Shown: positions 8,695-18,026, counted from the stretch's first letter. The stretch is 37,930 bases of DNA from DATGIQ01 sp035295665 (GCA_035295665.1 DATGIQ010000608.1:1-37930); one strand, 5' to 3'. Notes: generated by a model from the letters alone, not told the origin. Translations and numbers: made by a program.

Positions 8695-8722
8695 TTGACG
8701 GCGTTCGTCGAGAGAGTACAGT
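8695..8722 (+). promoter_or_regulatory. candidate sigma-70 promoter for the DUF1549/DUF1553 gene
   Basis: TTGACG (8695-8700) and TACAGT (8717-8722) are separated by 16 bases and lie about 55 bases before the start at 8777. This is a consensus match by eye only. Confidence 0.35.
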
Positions 8723-8776
8723 ACACGAAGCAGGGCGCATCCGAACGTCTACAAAGGGCTGAGCCGGAAGAAGGGA

Positions 8777-11700
8777 ATGGTCCCACACGACATCGGAAAA
8801 CTATCGATGATAGAGCGGGACTGCGGTCGCGCTCGGGCGAAGGCTATATCGCTGGCCGCGACCTTGCTCTGGCTTGTGGCGATCGGGCGCATGGATGCGG
8901 CGCCGCCTCAGACGGTCGATTACAATTTTCAGATCCGGCCGCTTCTGGCCGACCGCTGCTTCGTGTGCCACGGTCCCGATGAGAATAAACGCAAGGCCAA
9001 GCTGCGACTCGATCGTGCCGACGTGGCGATCGCCCGCCGCGCCATCGTACCCGGTAAGCCCGAGGAAAGTGCCTTGATTGAACGCATCACCGCGGACGAC
9101 CCCGATCAGCGCATGCCGCCGGCCAAGTCCAATCTCCGTCTAAGCCAGGGCGAAATTGATCTGCTTCGCCGCTGGATCGCCGAGGGTGCGGAGTACAAAC
9201 CGCATTGGGCTTTGTTGCCGCCCCCGGACCGCGTGCCCGTGCCAAATGTTGCCGACGCGCGCTGGCCGGCCAACCCCATCGACCGTTTCGTCCTGTCTCG
9301 CCTGGAGCGCGACGGGCTCGAGCCGTCGCCGGCCGCGCACAAGGAAGACTGGATCCGCCGCGTCACCTTCGACCTGACCGGCCTGCCTCCGTTGCCTGCC
9401 CAGGTGGATGCGTTTCTCGCGGATGATTCGCCACGTGCCTGGGAAGAGGTTGTGGATCGATTGCTGGCCTCGCCGCACTATGGAGAGCGCCAGACGTTGG
9501 AGTGGCTGGACGTGGCTCGCTACGCCGATTCTTTCGGCTACCAGGCGGATGGGGACAGTTACGTTTGGCCATGGCGCGACTGGGTCATCCAGGCTTTCAA
9601 CCAGAACTTGCCCTTCGATCAGTTCATCACCTGCCAGATTGCCGGCGACCTGCTGCCGGGAGCGACGCGTTCGCAGCGACTGGCCACCGCGTTTTGCCGG
9701 CTGCATCGGATGACGAACGAGGGCGGCAGCATTCCGGAGGAGTTCCGCAACGAATACGTTTCCGACCGCGTGCACACCTTCGGCACGGCCTTCCTGGGAC
9801 TGACCCTCGAATGCACGCGCTGCCACGACCACAAGTACGACCCGCTGACGATGAAGGAGTATTACGCGCTGGGTGCATTCTTCAACAGTATCGACGAGTG
9901 GGGCACCTACGATAATTCGACCTATCGCCCTACCCCGACGTTGCTGCTGCCGACTCCCGAGCAGGAGCGCGACCTGGCCAAGCAAGCCAAGGAAGTCGCC
10001 GAACGAGCGCGTCGCCTCCATGAGATCGAACAGGCACGCATGCCGATGTTTCGGACCTGGCTGCGCGGCCGTGCATCAAAGCTCGCCATCCCAGGCCTCG
10101 TGGGTCATTACCCGCTGGACCGGCTGGAGCAGAACCACCGGCTTCCCAACCTGGCCGATGCGAATAATCCCGGCTCGACATCGGCCGCGAATACCTTCGT
10201 GCCTGGAAAATTCGGGCAAGCACTCCGCCTAACCGGGGATGACGGTGTTGCCTTTCCGAAGATCGGGGGCGGCTTCGATCGCGGCCAAAGCTTTACCGTA
10301 TCCTTCTGGCTTCAGACGCCGGAGGCGATGAAGCAGGGCATCGTCTTCCACCGCCAAAGTGGTACCGACACCGGTTTTCACGGCACCGAGTTATCCTTCG
10401 ACGAGGGCCGGCTGTTCTTCGGGTTGATTCGCTTTTGGCCGGGTAATGCCGTGGCCATCCGCACACGCACGCCGCTGCCGGCCCGGGAATGGATCCATGT
10501 AGTCGCGCGCTACGATGGCTGCGGCCGAGCGACGGGGTTGGGCCTGTTCATCAATGGACGCGCCGGGGATACGGAAGTGGTGCGCGATCACCTCACCAAG
10601 GACACGCAGGCTGCGACTTCCGGCCTGACTTACTTCAGCGGCGGAGCGGGCCTGGTCTTCGGCGAGCGTTTCCGTTCGCCAGGCCTCAAGGATAGCCTCC
10701 TCGATGAAGTGCGAATCTTCAGCCGTGCCCTCAGTGATGTCGAGGTAGCCCAGCTCCATGATGGCCGAGCGCTGGCGGACGCCCTGGCCGGGAAGGATGA
10801 GGAAGGACTGCGCTCCTATTATTTCGGTGCGGTGGATTCGGAAACGCTGCATGCGCGCGACCAGCTACAGCAAGCACGGCAACGGCTCTTCGCAGCCGAG
10901 AATGGCATCTTCGAAATCGTGGTCATGGAAGAGCTGCCCCGGCCGCGCCCGGCCTACGTCCTCTCCCGCGGCAGCTACGATGCACCGAAGGACAGACTGG
11001 TGGGTCGCGACACGCCAGCGGTGCTGCTTCCCTTCCCGAAGGACTCGCCGCGGAACCGCCTGGGCCTGGCCCGCTGGCTGACCGACCCGCGCCACCCCCT
11101 GACTGCGCGCGTAGCCGTCAATCGCTACTGGCAGATGTTCTTCGGTCGGGGGATCGTGGCGACGGCGGACAACTTCGGCACGCAAGGTGCACTGCCCACG
11201 CACCCCGATCTGCTCGATTGGCTGGCGCGCGACTTCATAGATTCCGGTTGGAATGTCAAGGCGCTGTGCAAAAAAATCGTCCTCTCATCCACCTACCGGC
11301 AGTCCTCGGCCGTTCCTTCCGAGCTGCGGGAACGCGACCCGGAGAACCGGCTGCTGGCGCGCGGTCCGAGCCGTCGACTGCCGGCCGAGATGCTCCGTGA
11401 TGCGGCCTTGGTGGCGAGCGGACTCCTTGTCGAGCGGATCGGCGGCCCGCCGGCGAAGCCCTACCAGCCACCCGGCATGTGGCGTGGCATGAACGCCTTC
11501 CTGCCTGCCTATGTGGCCGACAAGGGGGAAGGGCTGTACCGGCGCAGCCTGTACACCTTCTGGCGGCGCACATCGCCGCCACCGAACATGGTGGCCTTTG
11601 ACGCGCCCAGCCGGGAGGTGTGCGTCGTTCATCGGCAGACGACCAGCACGCCGCTTCAGGCGCTGGTTTTGCTCAATGATCCCCAGTTCGTCGAGTCCGC

Positions 11701-11995
11701 CCGTGCCCTGGGCGAACGCCTGCTCCGTGAAGGCGGTGCGACACGGAAGGAGCAGCTCACCTTCGCCTTTCGCTGCACCGCCACACGCCGGCCGACGGCT
11801 CGAGAGCTTCAGCTACTGAACGAGCTTTATGCCGAGCAGTTGGAGTTATTCCGCAAGGATCCATCGGGCGGACAAAGATTGGTGCACTCCGGGCGGCGGC
11901 CCGTACCGGTCGATCTCGATCCCGCGGAGCTGGCCGCGGCTGCCGCGACGGCGAGCGCTCTCCTGAACCTGGACGCCACCCTGAGCACGAGGTAA
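8777..11995 (+). CDS. PSCyt1 / DUF1549 / LamG / DUF1553 cytochrome-like secreted protein
   Basis: The product is 1072 residues. The start at 8777 follows a GGAAGAAGGGA ribosome site; a second ATG at 8807 would also keep the export signal. A hydrophobic segment around residues 24-36 serves as signal or anchor. The PSCyt1 heme-binding motif CFVCH is at residues 61-65. The DUF1549 domain (about 170-370) contains a second CxxCH (CTRCH, 346-350) followed by DHKYDPLTMKEYY. A laminin-G-like domain (about 440-655) is inserted before the DUF1553 domain (about 750-1010, with RNRLGLARWLTDPRHPLTAR and NRYWQMFFGRGIV). Covalent heme attachment at either motif is inferred. The LamG insert suggests binding to a carbohydrate or other polymer. 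The flanking DUF1501 genes are the standard partners. Confidence 0.93.
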   Translation: MVPHDIGKLSMIERDCGRARAKAISLAATLLWLVAIGRMDAAPPQTVDYNFQIRPLLADRCFVCHGPDENKRKAKLRLDRADVAIARRAIVPGKPEESALIERITADDPDQRMPPAKSNLRLSQGEIDLLRRWIAEGAEYKPHWALLPPPDRVPVPNVADARWPANPIDRFVLSRLERDGLEPSPAAHKEDWIRRVTFDLTGLPPLPAQVDAFLADDSPRAWEEVVDRLLASPHYGERQTLEWLDVARYADSFGYQADGDSYVWPWRDWVIQAFNQNLPFDQFITCQIAGDLLPGATRSQRLATAFCRLHRMTNEGGSIPEEFRNEYVSDRVHTFGTAFLGLTLECTRCHDHKYDPLTMKEYYALGAFFNSIDEWGTYDNSTYRPTPTLLLPTPEQERDLAKQAKEVAERARRLHEIEQARMPMFRTWLRGRASKLAIPGLVGHYPLDRLEQNHRLPNLADANNPGSTSAANTFVPGKFGQALRLTGDDGVAFPKIGGGFDRGQSFTVSFWLQTPEAMKQGIVFHRQSGTDTGFHGTELSFDEGRLFFGLIRFWPGNAVAIRTRTPLPAREWIHVVARYDGCGRATGLGLFINGRAGDTEVVRDHLTKDTQAATSGLTYFSGGAGLVFGERFRSPGLKDSLLDEVRIFSRALSDVEVAQLHDGRALADALAGKDEEGLRSYYFGAVDSETLHARDQLQQARQRLFAAENGIFEIVVMEELPRPRPAYVLSRGSYDAPKDRLVGRDTPAVLLPFPKDSPRNRLGLARWLTDPRHPLTARVAVNRYWQMFFGRGIVATADNFGTQGALPTHPDLLDWLARDFIDSGWNVKALCKKIVLSSTYRQSSAVPSELRERDPENRLLARGPSRRLPAEMLRDAALVASGLLVERIGGPPAKPYQPPGMWRGMNAFLPAYVADKGEGLYRRSLYTFWRRTSPPPNMVAFDAPSREVCVVHRQTTSTPLQALVLLNDPQFVESARALGERLLREGGATRKEQLTFAFRCTATRRPTARELQLLNELYAEQLELFRKDPSGGQRLVHSGRRPVPVDLDPAELAAAAATASALLNLDATLSTR

Positions 11996-12002
11996 TCCAC
12001 CG

Positions 12003-13484
12003 ATGGCCGCAAACCAGCCATTCGATCCCTTGGCCCTTACACGCCGGCATTTCCTCTCCAATGCGGGCCTCGGTCTTGGCAGTCTGGCGCTGGGGGGGCT
12101 GCTACCAGGCCGTTCGACCGCCGCCGAGGGGGGACTGCCGGGCGTGCCGCATTTCCCGGCTAAGGCCCGGCGTGTCATTTACCTGTTCCAGAGCGGCGGC
12201 CCGGCACAGCAGGATCTGTTCGATTACAAGCCCCTCCTCAATGAGAAGAACGGCACGCAGCTGCCCGACCATGTGCGCGGCGGGCAACGCCTGACCGGCA
12301 TGTCGGTGAATCAGGCGTCGATTCCGCTGGCTGGCTCCGTATTCCAATTCGCCCGCCACGGACAGGCTGGCGCTTGGGTGAGCGAGTTGCTGCCGCACAC
12401 GGCAGGAATCGTGGATGAGCTCTGTTTCGTCCGTTCGATGTACACCGAAGCCATCAATCACGACCCGGCCATCACGTTCCTCCAGACCGGGTCGCAGGTC
12501 GCGGGCCGGCCATCGATGGGTTCCTGGATCAGCTATGGCCTGGGCTCGATGAGCGAAAACCTTCCTGCCTTCATTGTGCTCGTGACCAAAGGCAAGGGCG
12601 ACCAGCCTTTGTACGCGCGTTTGTGGGGCAACGGCTTCCTCGATTCACGCTATCAGGGCGTCAAGTTTGGCGCCGGCAAGGATCCCGTCTTCTACCTGAG
12701 CAACCCCGAAGGCGTCTCCACGACCGGCCGACGGGCCCTGCTGAACAAATTGGCCGAGCTTAATCATATCCAATATGAACGTGAGCTCGATCCGGAGATC
12801 GAAGCGCGGATGGCACAATACGAGATGGCTTACCGCATGCAGACCAGCGTGCCGGAGGTCACCGACTTTTCGAAGGAGCCAAAAAACATCCTGGATCTCT
12901 ATGGTTCCGACGTGCACACGCCCGGCACCTTTGCCGCCAATTGCCTGTTGGCCCGTCGGCTAGCAGAACGAGGCGTGCGATTCATCCAGCTGTATCACCA
13001 GGGATGGGACCAGCATGGCGACCTGCCGCGACAGATCCGCACCCAGTGCCGCGAGACTGACCAGCCTTGTGCGGCCCTCATCCAGGACTTGAAGCAGCGG
13101 GGCCTGCTCGCGGACACGCTGGTGATCTGGGGCGGGGAGTTTGGCCGTACCAGCTATTCGCAGGGCAAGCTCACCAAGGATAGCTATGGCCGGGACCACC
13201 ACCCGCGCTGTTTCACGATCTGGCTAGCCGGGGCGGGCATCCAGGCTGGGTTGATCTACGGCCGGACCGATGATTATGGCTACAACATTGCCAACGAGCG
13301 GGGTGAGCCGATCACTCCGGACAAAGCGACGTTCACGCCGGGGGCGGTCCACGTACACGATTTGCAGGCGACGATCCTGCACCTCTTGGGCATCGATCAT
13401 GAGCGGCTGACGTTTCTGTTCCAGGGCCGCCGTTTCCGCCTGACAGACGTGCATGGACACGTGGTGAAGGAACTGCTCACCTGA
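12003..13484 (+). CDS. DUF1501 family protein (Tat-exported)
   Basis: The 493-residue product begins seven bases after the stop of the DUF1549/DUF1553 gene, so the two form an operon. Residues 13-35 are a Tat signal (LTRRHFLSNAGLGLGSLALG). The mature part shows the DUF1501 signatures RRVIYLFQSGGPAQQDLFDYKP, FVRSMYTEAINHDPAITFLQTG and RPSMGSWISYGLGS. Towards the end are LVIWGGEFGRTSYSQ, GRDHHPRCF and HDLQATILHLLGIDHERLTF. It belongs to a different subgroup from the DUF1501 protein at 7184, since the two are clearly divergent, so this is probably not a recent duplication. It is expected to act outside the cytoplasm with the cytochrome-like partner; the reaction is unknown. Confidence 0.93.
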   Translation: MAANQPFDPLALTRRHFLSNAGLGLGSLALGGLLPGRSTAAEGGLPGVPHFPAKARRVIYLFQSGGPAQQDLFDYKPLLNEKNGTQLPDHVRGGQRLTGMSVNQASIPLAGSVFQFARHGQAGAWVSELLPHTAGIVDELCFVRSMYTEAINHDPAITFLQTGSQVAGRPSMGSWISYGLGSMSENLPAFIVLVTKGKGDQPLYARLWGNGFLDSRYQGVKFGAGKDPVFYLSNPEGVSTTGRRALLNKLAELNHIQYERELDPEIEARMAQYEMAYRMQTSVPEVTDFSKEPKNILDLYGSDVHTPGTFAANCLLARRLAERGVRFIQLYHQGWDQHGDLPRQIRTQCRETDQPCAALIQDLKQRGLLADTLVIWGGEFGRTSYSQGKLTKDSYGRDHHPRCFTIWLAGAGIQAGLIYGRTDDYGYNIANERGEPITPDKATFTPGAVHVHDLQATILHLLGIDHERLTFLFQGRRFRLTDVHGHVVKELLT

Positions 13485-13585
13485 TCGCGGTGCGTTGCCT
13501 TGCACCCGCAGTAAGAGTCGTGTGCGGCAATGTTGCACGTACGGATCTACGCGGGGGCCGCCATTAGGGCGGCCGTTGAGCCAAG

Positions 13586-13732
13586 ATGCCGGCTCATGGT
13601 GCGGCACCCCTTCGGCTCGGGACCGAAGATTTTAGCAGCTTCTTCATCGGCGGCCTGGACGAGGTGGCCATCTATCCGCGCGTGTTCGCCGCCGCCGAGA
13701 TTCTGGACAATTACCTGAACGCCATTGCGTGA
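13586..13732 (+). pseudogene. C-terminal remnant of a LamG-domain protein
   Basis: A 48-codon open stretch ending in TGA translates to a clear LamG C-terminus: APLRLGTEDFSSFFIGGLDEVAIYPRVFAAAEIL appears across it (residues about 7-40). The FIGGLDEVAIYPR core is diagnostic of Laminin_G_3 domains. No upstream part of such a domain is readable in the same frame, so this is what is left of a longer gene after deletion. It lies between the DUF1501 gene and the MarR gene, and no ribosome site precedes the ATG at 13586. Confidence 0.7.
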
Positions 13733-13812
13733 TTGGAAGCGTCCGCGCCTTTACCGGAATCGTCGGCATCCAGTTCGAAAAGGGTGTCGAACATTTCGTA
13801 TGGGCTCTTCCC

Positions 13813-13868
13813 TTGACGCCGGGCAGTCCTTGGCTAGAGTAACGTCCGGCTTTGTTACGTATACGTAA
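13813..13868 (+). promoter_or_regulatory. marR-type promoter with 14-bp palindromic operator
   Basis: TTGACG (13813-13818) and TAGAGT (13835-13840), 16 bases apart, form a plausible promoter. Just after the expected start point lies the perfect palindrome TTACGTATACGTAA (13855-13868), ending 19 bases before the start codon at 13888. Such a site is the usual size and place for autorepression by a MarR dimer. The operator is more convincing than the -10. Confidence 0.55.
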
Positions 13869-13887
13869 GACATCCACCAGGGGGTCT

Positions 13888-14361
13888 ATGACATCGGGGC
13901 GCGAGGTCGCCAGGGCACTCCGGGCCGCCTACCTGGCCTTGCACCGCCAGACCAATGACTGCTTTGCGATGGACGGGGTGACGGCGGACCAGTTCGTGCT
14001 GCTTTCAGCCCTGGACGACGCAGACGCGGTGACTCAGCAGGAACTGGTCCGGCGCGTCGGCTCGGACCCCAACACGGTTCGGGCGATGCTCCTGCTGCTC
14101 CAGGGCCGCGGACTGGTCGCCCGCCAGCGCCATCCTTCCGACGGCCGGGCACGCTGTGTGACGTTGACGCGGAAAGGGCGGCAGGTTTTCCAGACGTTGT
14201 GGACAAAAAGCGAGCCGCTGCGAGCACGGCTGCTGTCCGCTTTCCGGCCGGACGAGGTGACCGCTCTGATCGAGTCCCTGCACCGCATTACCAAGGTGAT
14301 GGCCCCGTCCGCAAGCAACGGCAGCCGCACCACCAAAACGACACGCGGCTTCGGGTGCTGA
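13888..14361 (+). CDS. MarR family transcriptional regulator
   Basis: The product is 157 residues from the ATG at 13888, which follows an AGGGGG ribosome site. Upstream in-frame codons run through the palindrome and are unlikely to be coding. The winged-helix region spans about residues 28-100: DQFVLLSALDDADAVTQQELVRRV, the recognition helix DPNTVRAMLLLLQGRGLVAR, then the wing RHPSDGRARCVTLTRKGRQV. Flanking helices form the dimer interface. MarR proteins typically repress adjacent genes and respond to small phenolic or other ligands. The next gene, 51 bases downstream, encodes a CE1-type esterase, so control of that cluster is a reasonable inference. The family call is firm; the ligand is not visible in the sequence. 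Confidence 0.92.
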   Translation: MTSGREVARALRAAYLALHRQTNDCFAMDGVTADQFVLLSALDDADAVTQQELVRRVGSDPNTVRAMLLLLQGRGLVARQRHPSDGRARCVTLTRKGRQVFQTLWTKSEPLRARLLSAFRPDEVTALIESLHRITKVMAPSASNGSRTTKTTRGFGC

Positions 14362-14412
14362 GGCGGCGTTCCTTACCGGGGTCTCGATTCAACCAACTCA
14401 GGAGGTCCACTG

Positions 14413-16464
14413 ATGAATAGCGTGTGGTTCGCCGGCCTGCTGCCTTTTCTCCTGGCCGCGACGCTCAATCAAACCGAGGGCCCGAAGCCCGCCGACACCA
14501 TCCCCGCGCCCAGCAATATTCGTGGCGCAGAGTATCCGCGCATCCATGCCAACCTGCGCGTGACGTTCCGGTTCAAGGCGCCGAGCGCCCAAAAGGTCGA
14601 ATTCGGCTTTTTCGGATTCGATGGAGGCAAACGTTATCCTGCGCAGAAGGGCGCAGATGGCTTCTGGACCGCGACCACGGACCCGCTGGTACCGGGGTTC
14701 CATTACTACAGGATGTTCATCGATGGCGCGGAAGTCAATGATCCCGCCAGCGAAACGTTCTACGGCACTGGCAAGGAGACCAGTGGCATCGAGATCTCGG
14801 AGAAGGGCGTCGACTTCTATCTCCCCAAAGATGTGCCGCACGGCGAGATTCGGGAGCGCTGGTACCACTCCCAGACGACCCAGCAGTGGCGACGCATCTT
14901 CGTGTACACGCCGCCCGGTTATGATGCCAATCGTGAGATGCGGTATCCGGTGCTGTACTTGCAGCACGGCGGCGGCGAAGACGAACGGGGCTGGCCGAAC
15001 CAGGGGCGCGTCAGCTTTATCCTGGATAACCTGCTTGCCGAGCGGAAGGCGAAGCCCATGATCGTGGTCATGGAGCAAGGCTATGCGCGTCGCCCCGGGG
15101 AGGCAGCGCCTTCGCCAGCGCCGCCGCGGCCGACTGCGCCGGGGCAGAATCCTCCCGCACCCCGCGACTTCAGCAGGCAGTTTGCTGCGTTTGAGGAGGT
15201 CATGGTCAAGGATCTGATCCCGATGATCGACGCGACCTATCGCACGATCCCAGACCGTGGAAACCGTGCAATGGCCGGGCTCTCCATGGGCGGCATGCAG
15301 ACGTTCCAGATCGCGCTCGAGCACCTCGATCTGTTTGCTTACCTCGGCGGTTTTAGCGGGGCAGGCGGCGGCTTCGGCGGCGCCCCCTTTGACCCGAAGA
15401 CGGCCCACAATGGCATCATGGCGGATGCGGGCGAGTTCAACAAGAAAGTGCGTCTCCTCTGGCTGGGGATCGGTACGGCCGAGGGGCGGATGTATGAGAG
15501 CATCAAGAACTACCACGGGGCACTGGAGAAGGCCGGCATCAGGCACGTGTACTACGAATCGCCCGGTACGGCCCATGAGTGGCTGACGTGGCGCCGCTGC
15601 TTGCATGAATTCGCCCCACTTCTGTTCATAAACGCACCGGCTACCAGCCGGGCCAACTCGGCGCAACGAGGAGCTATCGTACTGAACCCCGACGACGTGC
15701 CGGCATTTCCCGATCCACCTGCCGGGATTGACGGGAAGCGCGAAGGCATCCCGCACGGTGAGCTGAAGATGGTGACCTACGAGTCCAAGACAGTCGGTAC
15801 GACCCGCAAAATGCAGGTCTATACGCCGCCGGGCTACTCGCCAGAGAAGAAGTACCCGGTGCTGTATTTGCTGCATGGCATCGGCGGCGACGAAACGGAG
15901 TGGCAGCGCTTCGCCAAGCCCAACCTCCTCCTCGATAATCTCCTGGCCGAGGGAAAAATCACGCCCATGATCGTGGTCATGCCCAACGGCCGGGCGCAGA
16001 AGAATGACCGGGCTGAGGGGAATGTCTTCAACTCGGCACCGGCCTTCGCGGTTTTCGAGCAGGATCTGCTGAAGGACGTGATCCCTGCGATTGAAGCAGG
16101 TTACTCGGTGCAGGCGGACTGTGCGCACCGGGCGCTGGCGGGACTCTCCATGGGTGGCGGCCAGGCGCTCAACTTTGGGCTGGCGCACCTCGATACCTTT
16201 GCCTGGATCGGCGCCTTCTCGGCGGCACCCAACACGAAGCCACCGACGCAACTGGTGCCCGATCCGGCCAGCGCCAAGGAGAAGCTGAAACTGCTCTGGA
16301 TCGCCTGCGGCAAGCGGGATGGTCTGCTCCGTATCAGCCAGGGCGTGCATGCCTACCTGAAGGAAAAGGATGTGCCGCACGTCTGGCATGTGGACGGCAA
16401 CGCGCATGACCCGACGGAGTGGCGAAACAACCTGTATCTCTTCGCGCAACGCATTTTTCGCTGA
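14413..16464 (+). CDS. tandem CE1-type esterase (two alpha/beta-hydrolase domains, feruloyl esterase-like)
   Basis: This 683-residue secreted protein starts after a good AGGAGG site, with a signal peptide at residues 1-17. Residues 35-135 are an immunoglobulin-like E-set domain (VTFRFKAPSAQKVEF, ending GFHYYRMFIDGAEV). The first esterase domain (about 150-415) has GLSMGG with nucleophile Ser291 and TAHEW with His388. A linker leads to a second esterase domain (about 435-683) with GLSMGG Ser579 and NAHDPTEW His665. Both have the YTPPGY and PVLYLxHG oxyanion-region motifs of the esterase D/CE1 family (XynZ-like feruloyl and acetyl-xylan esterases). Two intact catalytic sites in one chain suggest a dual-specificity or processive deacylase acting on plant or microbial polysaccharide. 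The exact ester is not determinable. Confidence 0.9.
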   Translation: MNSVWFAGLLPFLLAATLNQTEGPKPADTIPAPSNIRGAEYPRIHANLRVTFRFKAPSAQKVEFGFFGFDGGKRYPAQKGADGFWTATTDPLVPGFHYYRMFIDGAEVNDPASETFYGTGKETSGIEISEKGVDFYLPKDVPHGEIRERWYHSQTTQQWRRIFVYTPPGYDANREMRYPVLYLQHGGGEDERGWPNQGRVSFILDNLLAERKAKPMIVVMEQGYARRPGEAAPSPAPPRPTAPGQNPPAPRDFSRQFAAFEEVMVKDLIPMIDATYRTIPDRGNRAMAGLSMGGMQTFQIALEHLDLFAYLGGFSGAGGGFGGAPFDPKTAHNGIMADAGEFNKKVRLLWLGIGTAEGRMYESIKNYHGALEKAGIRHVYYESPGTAHEWLTWRRCLHEFAPLLFINAPATSRANSAQRGAIVLNPDDVPAFPDPPAGIDGKREGIPHGELKMVTYESKTVGTTRKMQVYTPPGYSPEKKYPVLYLLHGIGGDETEWQRFAKPNLLLDNLLAEGKITPMIVVMPNGRAQKNDRAEGNVFNSAPAFAVFEQDLLKDVIPAIEAGYSVQADCAHRALAGLSMGGGQALNFGLAHLDTFAWIGAFSAAPNTKPPTQLVPDPASAKEKLKLLWIACGKRDGLLRISQGVHAYLKEKDVPHVWHVDGNAHDPTEWRNNLYLFAQRIFR

Positions 16465-16514
16465 AAACCTGTACGTCCCCCGGTAGGGAACGCTTTCTAA
16501 AGAGAGGTGTAAAC

Positions 16515-17933
16515 GTGGAAAAGGGAAATTTATCGCGACGTGGTTTTTTACAGCGCTCGCTGGGAACGCTGGCCGTGGCGGGACTGCCAGCCTGGTATGC
16601 CCAGCAGCTCCTGGCTGCCCATGCGGACGGCGCGGCGAAGAAAACCTCCGCCAGTGATCGCCTTGTCATGGGCATCGTCGGCGTTGGTAGTCCCGTGAGC
16701 CGTAGCTTACAGGTGGTGGGCGAGTCGAGCCCCTGCGTGCAGTCGGGACAATTGACCTTTATCCTCGGTTGTGACGTGAATGCCGTTCATCGCAAACGCG
16801 CCACCGAGGTGATGCATCAGAGAGGGTTCAAGGACTTCGAGGCCAACACCAAGGACTTTCGCGACCTCGTCAACAACAAGTCGCTTGATTGCTTGCTGAT
16901 CGCCACGCCCGACCACTGGCATGCCCAGGTGGCCATCGAGGCGTTGAAAGCCGGCAAGGATGTCTACTGTGAGAAGCCGCTCACACTGACCGTCGCCGAG
17001 TCGTTGGCGGTCCAGAAGGTGGTCAAGGACACCGGCCGGATCCTGCAAACCGGCAGTCAGCAGCGCACCGTTTTTCGTGGCATGTTTCGCCTGGCGGTCG
17101 AGCTGGTCCGTGCTGGCCGACTTGGCAAGATCAAGACCATCGAGTGTCGCATCGGCAACAATCCGACGAGCGGACCGATCCCCGAGGCACCGGTCCCCGA
17201 GGGCCTGGACTGGGACTTCTGGCTCGGTCCAACCGCCCAGGTGCCGTATCGTAAGAAGGACAGGCTCACGAATTGCGTCTATGAGTTCCGCTGGTGGTAC
17301 GAGTACTCCGGCGGCAAGATGACCGATTGGGGCGCGCACCACCTGGACATCGCGCAGTGGGCGCTGGGCAAGGATGGCAGCGGACCCATCGCGGTGGAAG
17401 TGCTCAAGGCATCCGAGCCCTACAAGGGCGGCGATGGCTACAATTGCCATCCGAGTTTCCAAATCCAGTACACCTACGACAACGGCACCAAAGTCCTCGC
17501 CATGAGCGGCGGCGGCACCAGTGCCAGGGACCTCGTGAATAAGGATGGGATGGCGCCGAATCGCTCCGTCGGTCCTAACGAGAATGGCGTGCTGATCCAG
17601 GGAGAAAGTGGTACGATCTTCGTCAGCCGCGGCACGCTCCTCGCCAGCGACGCCAAGATCCTTGCCGAGCCGCTCAAGGAAGACCCGAAGGTCTACGATG
17701 GCCGGCCGACCAATCACATGCAGAACTTCGTCGACTGCGTTAAGAGCCGCAAGCAGCCGATTTGCAATGCCACGATCGGCGGCGGCTCGGTGATCGTCTG
17801 CCACATCGGCGTGATCGCGCTGCGGACCGGCAAGAAGCTGAAATGGGATCCGGTCGCCCATCAATTTGATGACGCAGAGGCTAACCAGATGCTGTCCCGG
17901 CCGCGCCGCGGACCATGGCAGCTCAACGTGTAG
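16515..17933 (+). CDS. Tat-exported Gfo/Idh/MocA family oxidoreductase
   Basis: The product is 472 residues. The start is placed at GTG 16515 because a GAGAGG site lies just upstream and the sequence then opens into a twin-arginine signal (LSRRGFLQRSLGTLAVAGLP). Upstream ATG readings overlap the preceding gene. The NAD(P)-binding Rossmann region follows (VMGIVGVGS, then a strand ending CDVNA). The family EKP motif is in VYCEKPLTLTVAESLAV, and the C-terminal alpha/beta domain contains GGKMTDWGAHHLDIAQWALG with the usual catalytic-region histidines. Such exported planctomycete members are thought to act on sugars or cyclitols. Its position between two CE1 esterases suggests a role on the deacylated carbohydrate; this is inference. 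Confidence 0.92.
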   Translation: MEKGNLSRRGFLQRSLGTLAVAGLPAWYAQQLLAAHADGAAKKTSASDRLVMGIVGVGSPVSRSLQVVGESSPCVQSGQLTFILGCDVNAVHRKRATEVMHQRGFKDFEANTKDFRDLVNNKSLDCLLIATPDHWHAQVAIEALKAGKDVYCEKPLTLTVAESLAVQKVVKDTGRILQTGSQQRTVFRGMFRLAVELVRAGRLGKIKTIECRIGNNPTSGPIPEAPVPEGLDWDFWLGPTAQVPYRKKDRLTNCVYEFRWWYEYSGGKMTDWGAHHLDIAQWALGKDGSGPIAVEVLKASEPYKGGDGYNCHPSFQIQYTYDNGTKVLAMSGGGTSARDLVNKDGMAPNRSVGPNENGVLIQGESGTIFVSRGTLLASDAKILAEPLKEDPKVYDGRPTNHMQNFVDCVKSRKQPICNATIGGGSVIVCHIGVIALRTGKKLKWDPVAHQFDDAEANQMLSRPRRGPWQLNV

Positions 17934-17941
17934 GCGAGCGG

Positions 17942-17980
17942 TTTCCATAGCGCGCTGCAATGGGCAGCGCGCTATGGAAA
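17942..17980 (+). repeat. long perfect hairpin after the Gfo/Idh gene
   Basis: The 17-bp arm TTTCCATAGCGCGCTGC (17942-17958) is exactly complementary to 17964-17980 across a five-base loop. It starts nine bases after the oxidoreductase stop. No T-tract follows, so a classical intrinsic terminator is doubtful. An mRNA 3'-end stabiliser, a processing site or an attenuator before the esterase at 18027 fits better. Confidence 0.75.
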
Positions 17981-18026
17981 TGCCAGGGTGTCGGACCAAT
18001 CGTTTTCAGGATCGAGGAGTACCACT

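Noticed and set aside
14398..16449. 683-codon open frame antisense to the tandem esterase
   Set aside because: Its translation has no recognisable domain and is compositionally biased. The plus strand encodes two clear esterase domains; GC-rich codon use keeps the antisense frame open.
16707..17999. 430-codon antisense frame over the Gfo/Idh gene (similar long antisense frames at 18039-19277, 19147-20508, 26233-27336)
   Set aside because: All lie opposite genes with unambiguous family motifs and show no domain of their own.
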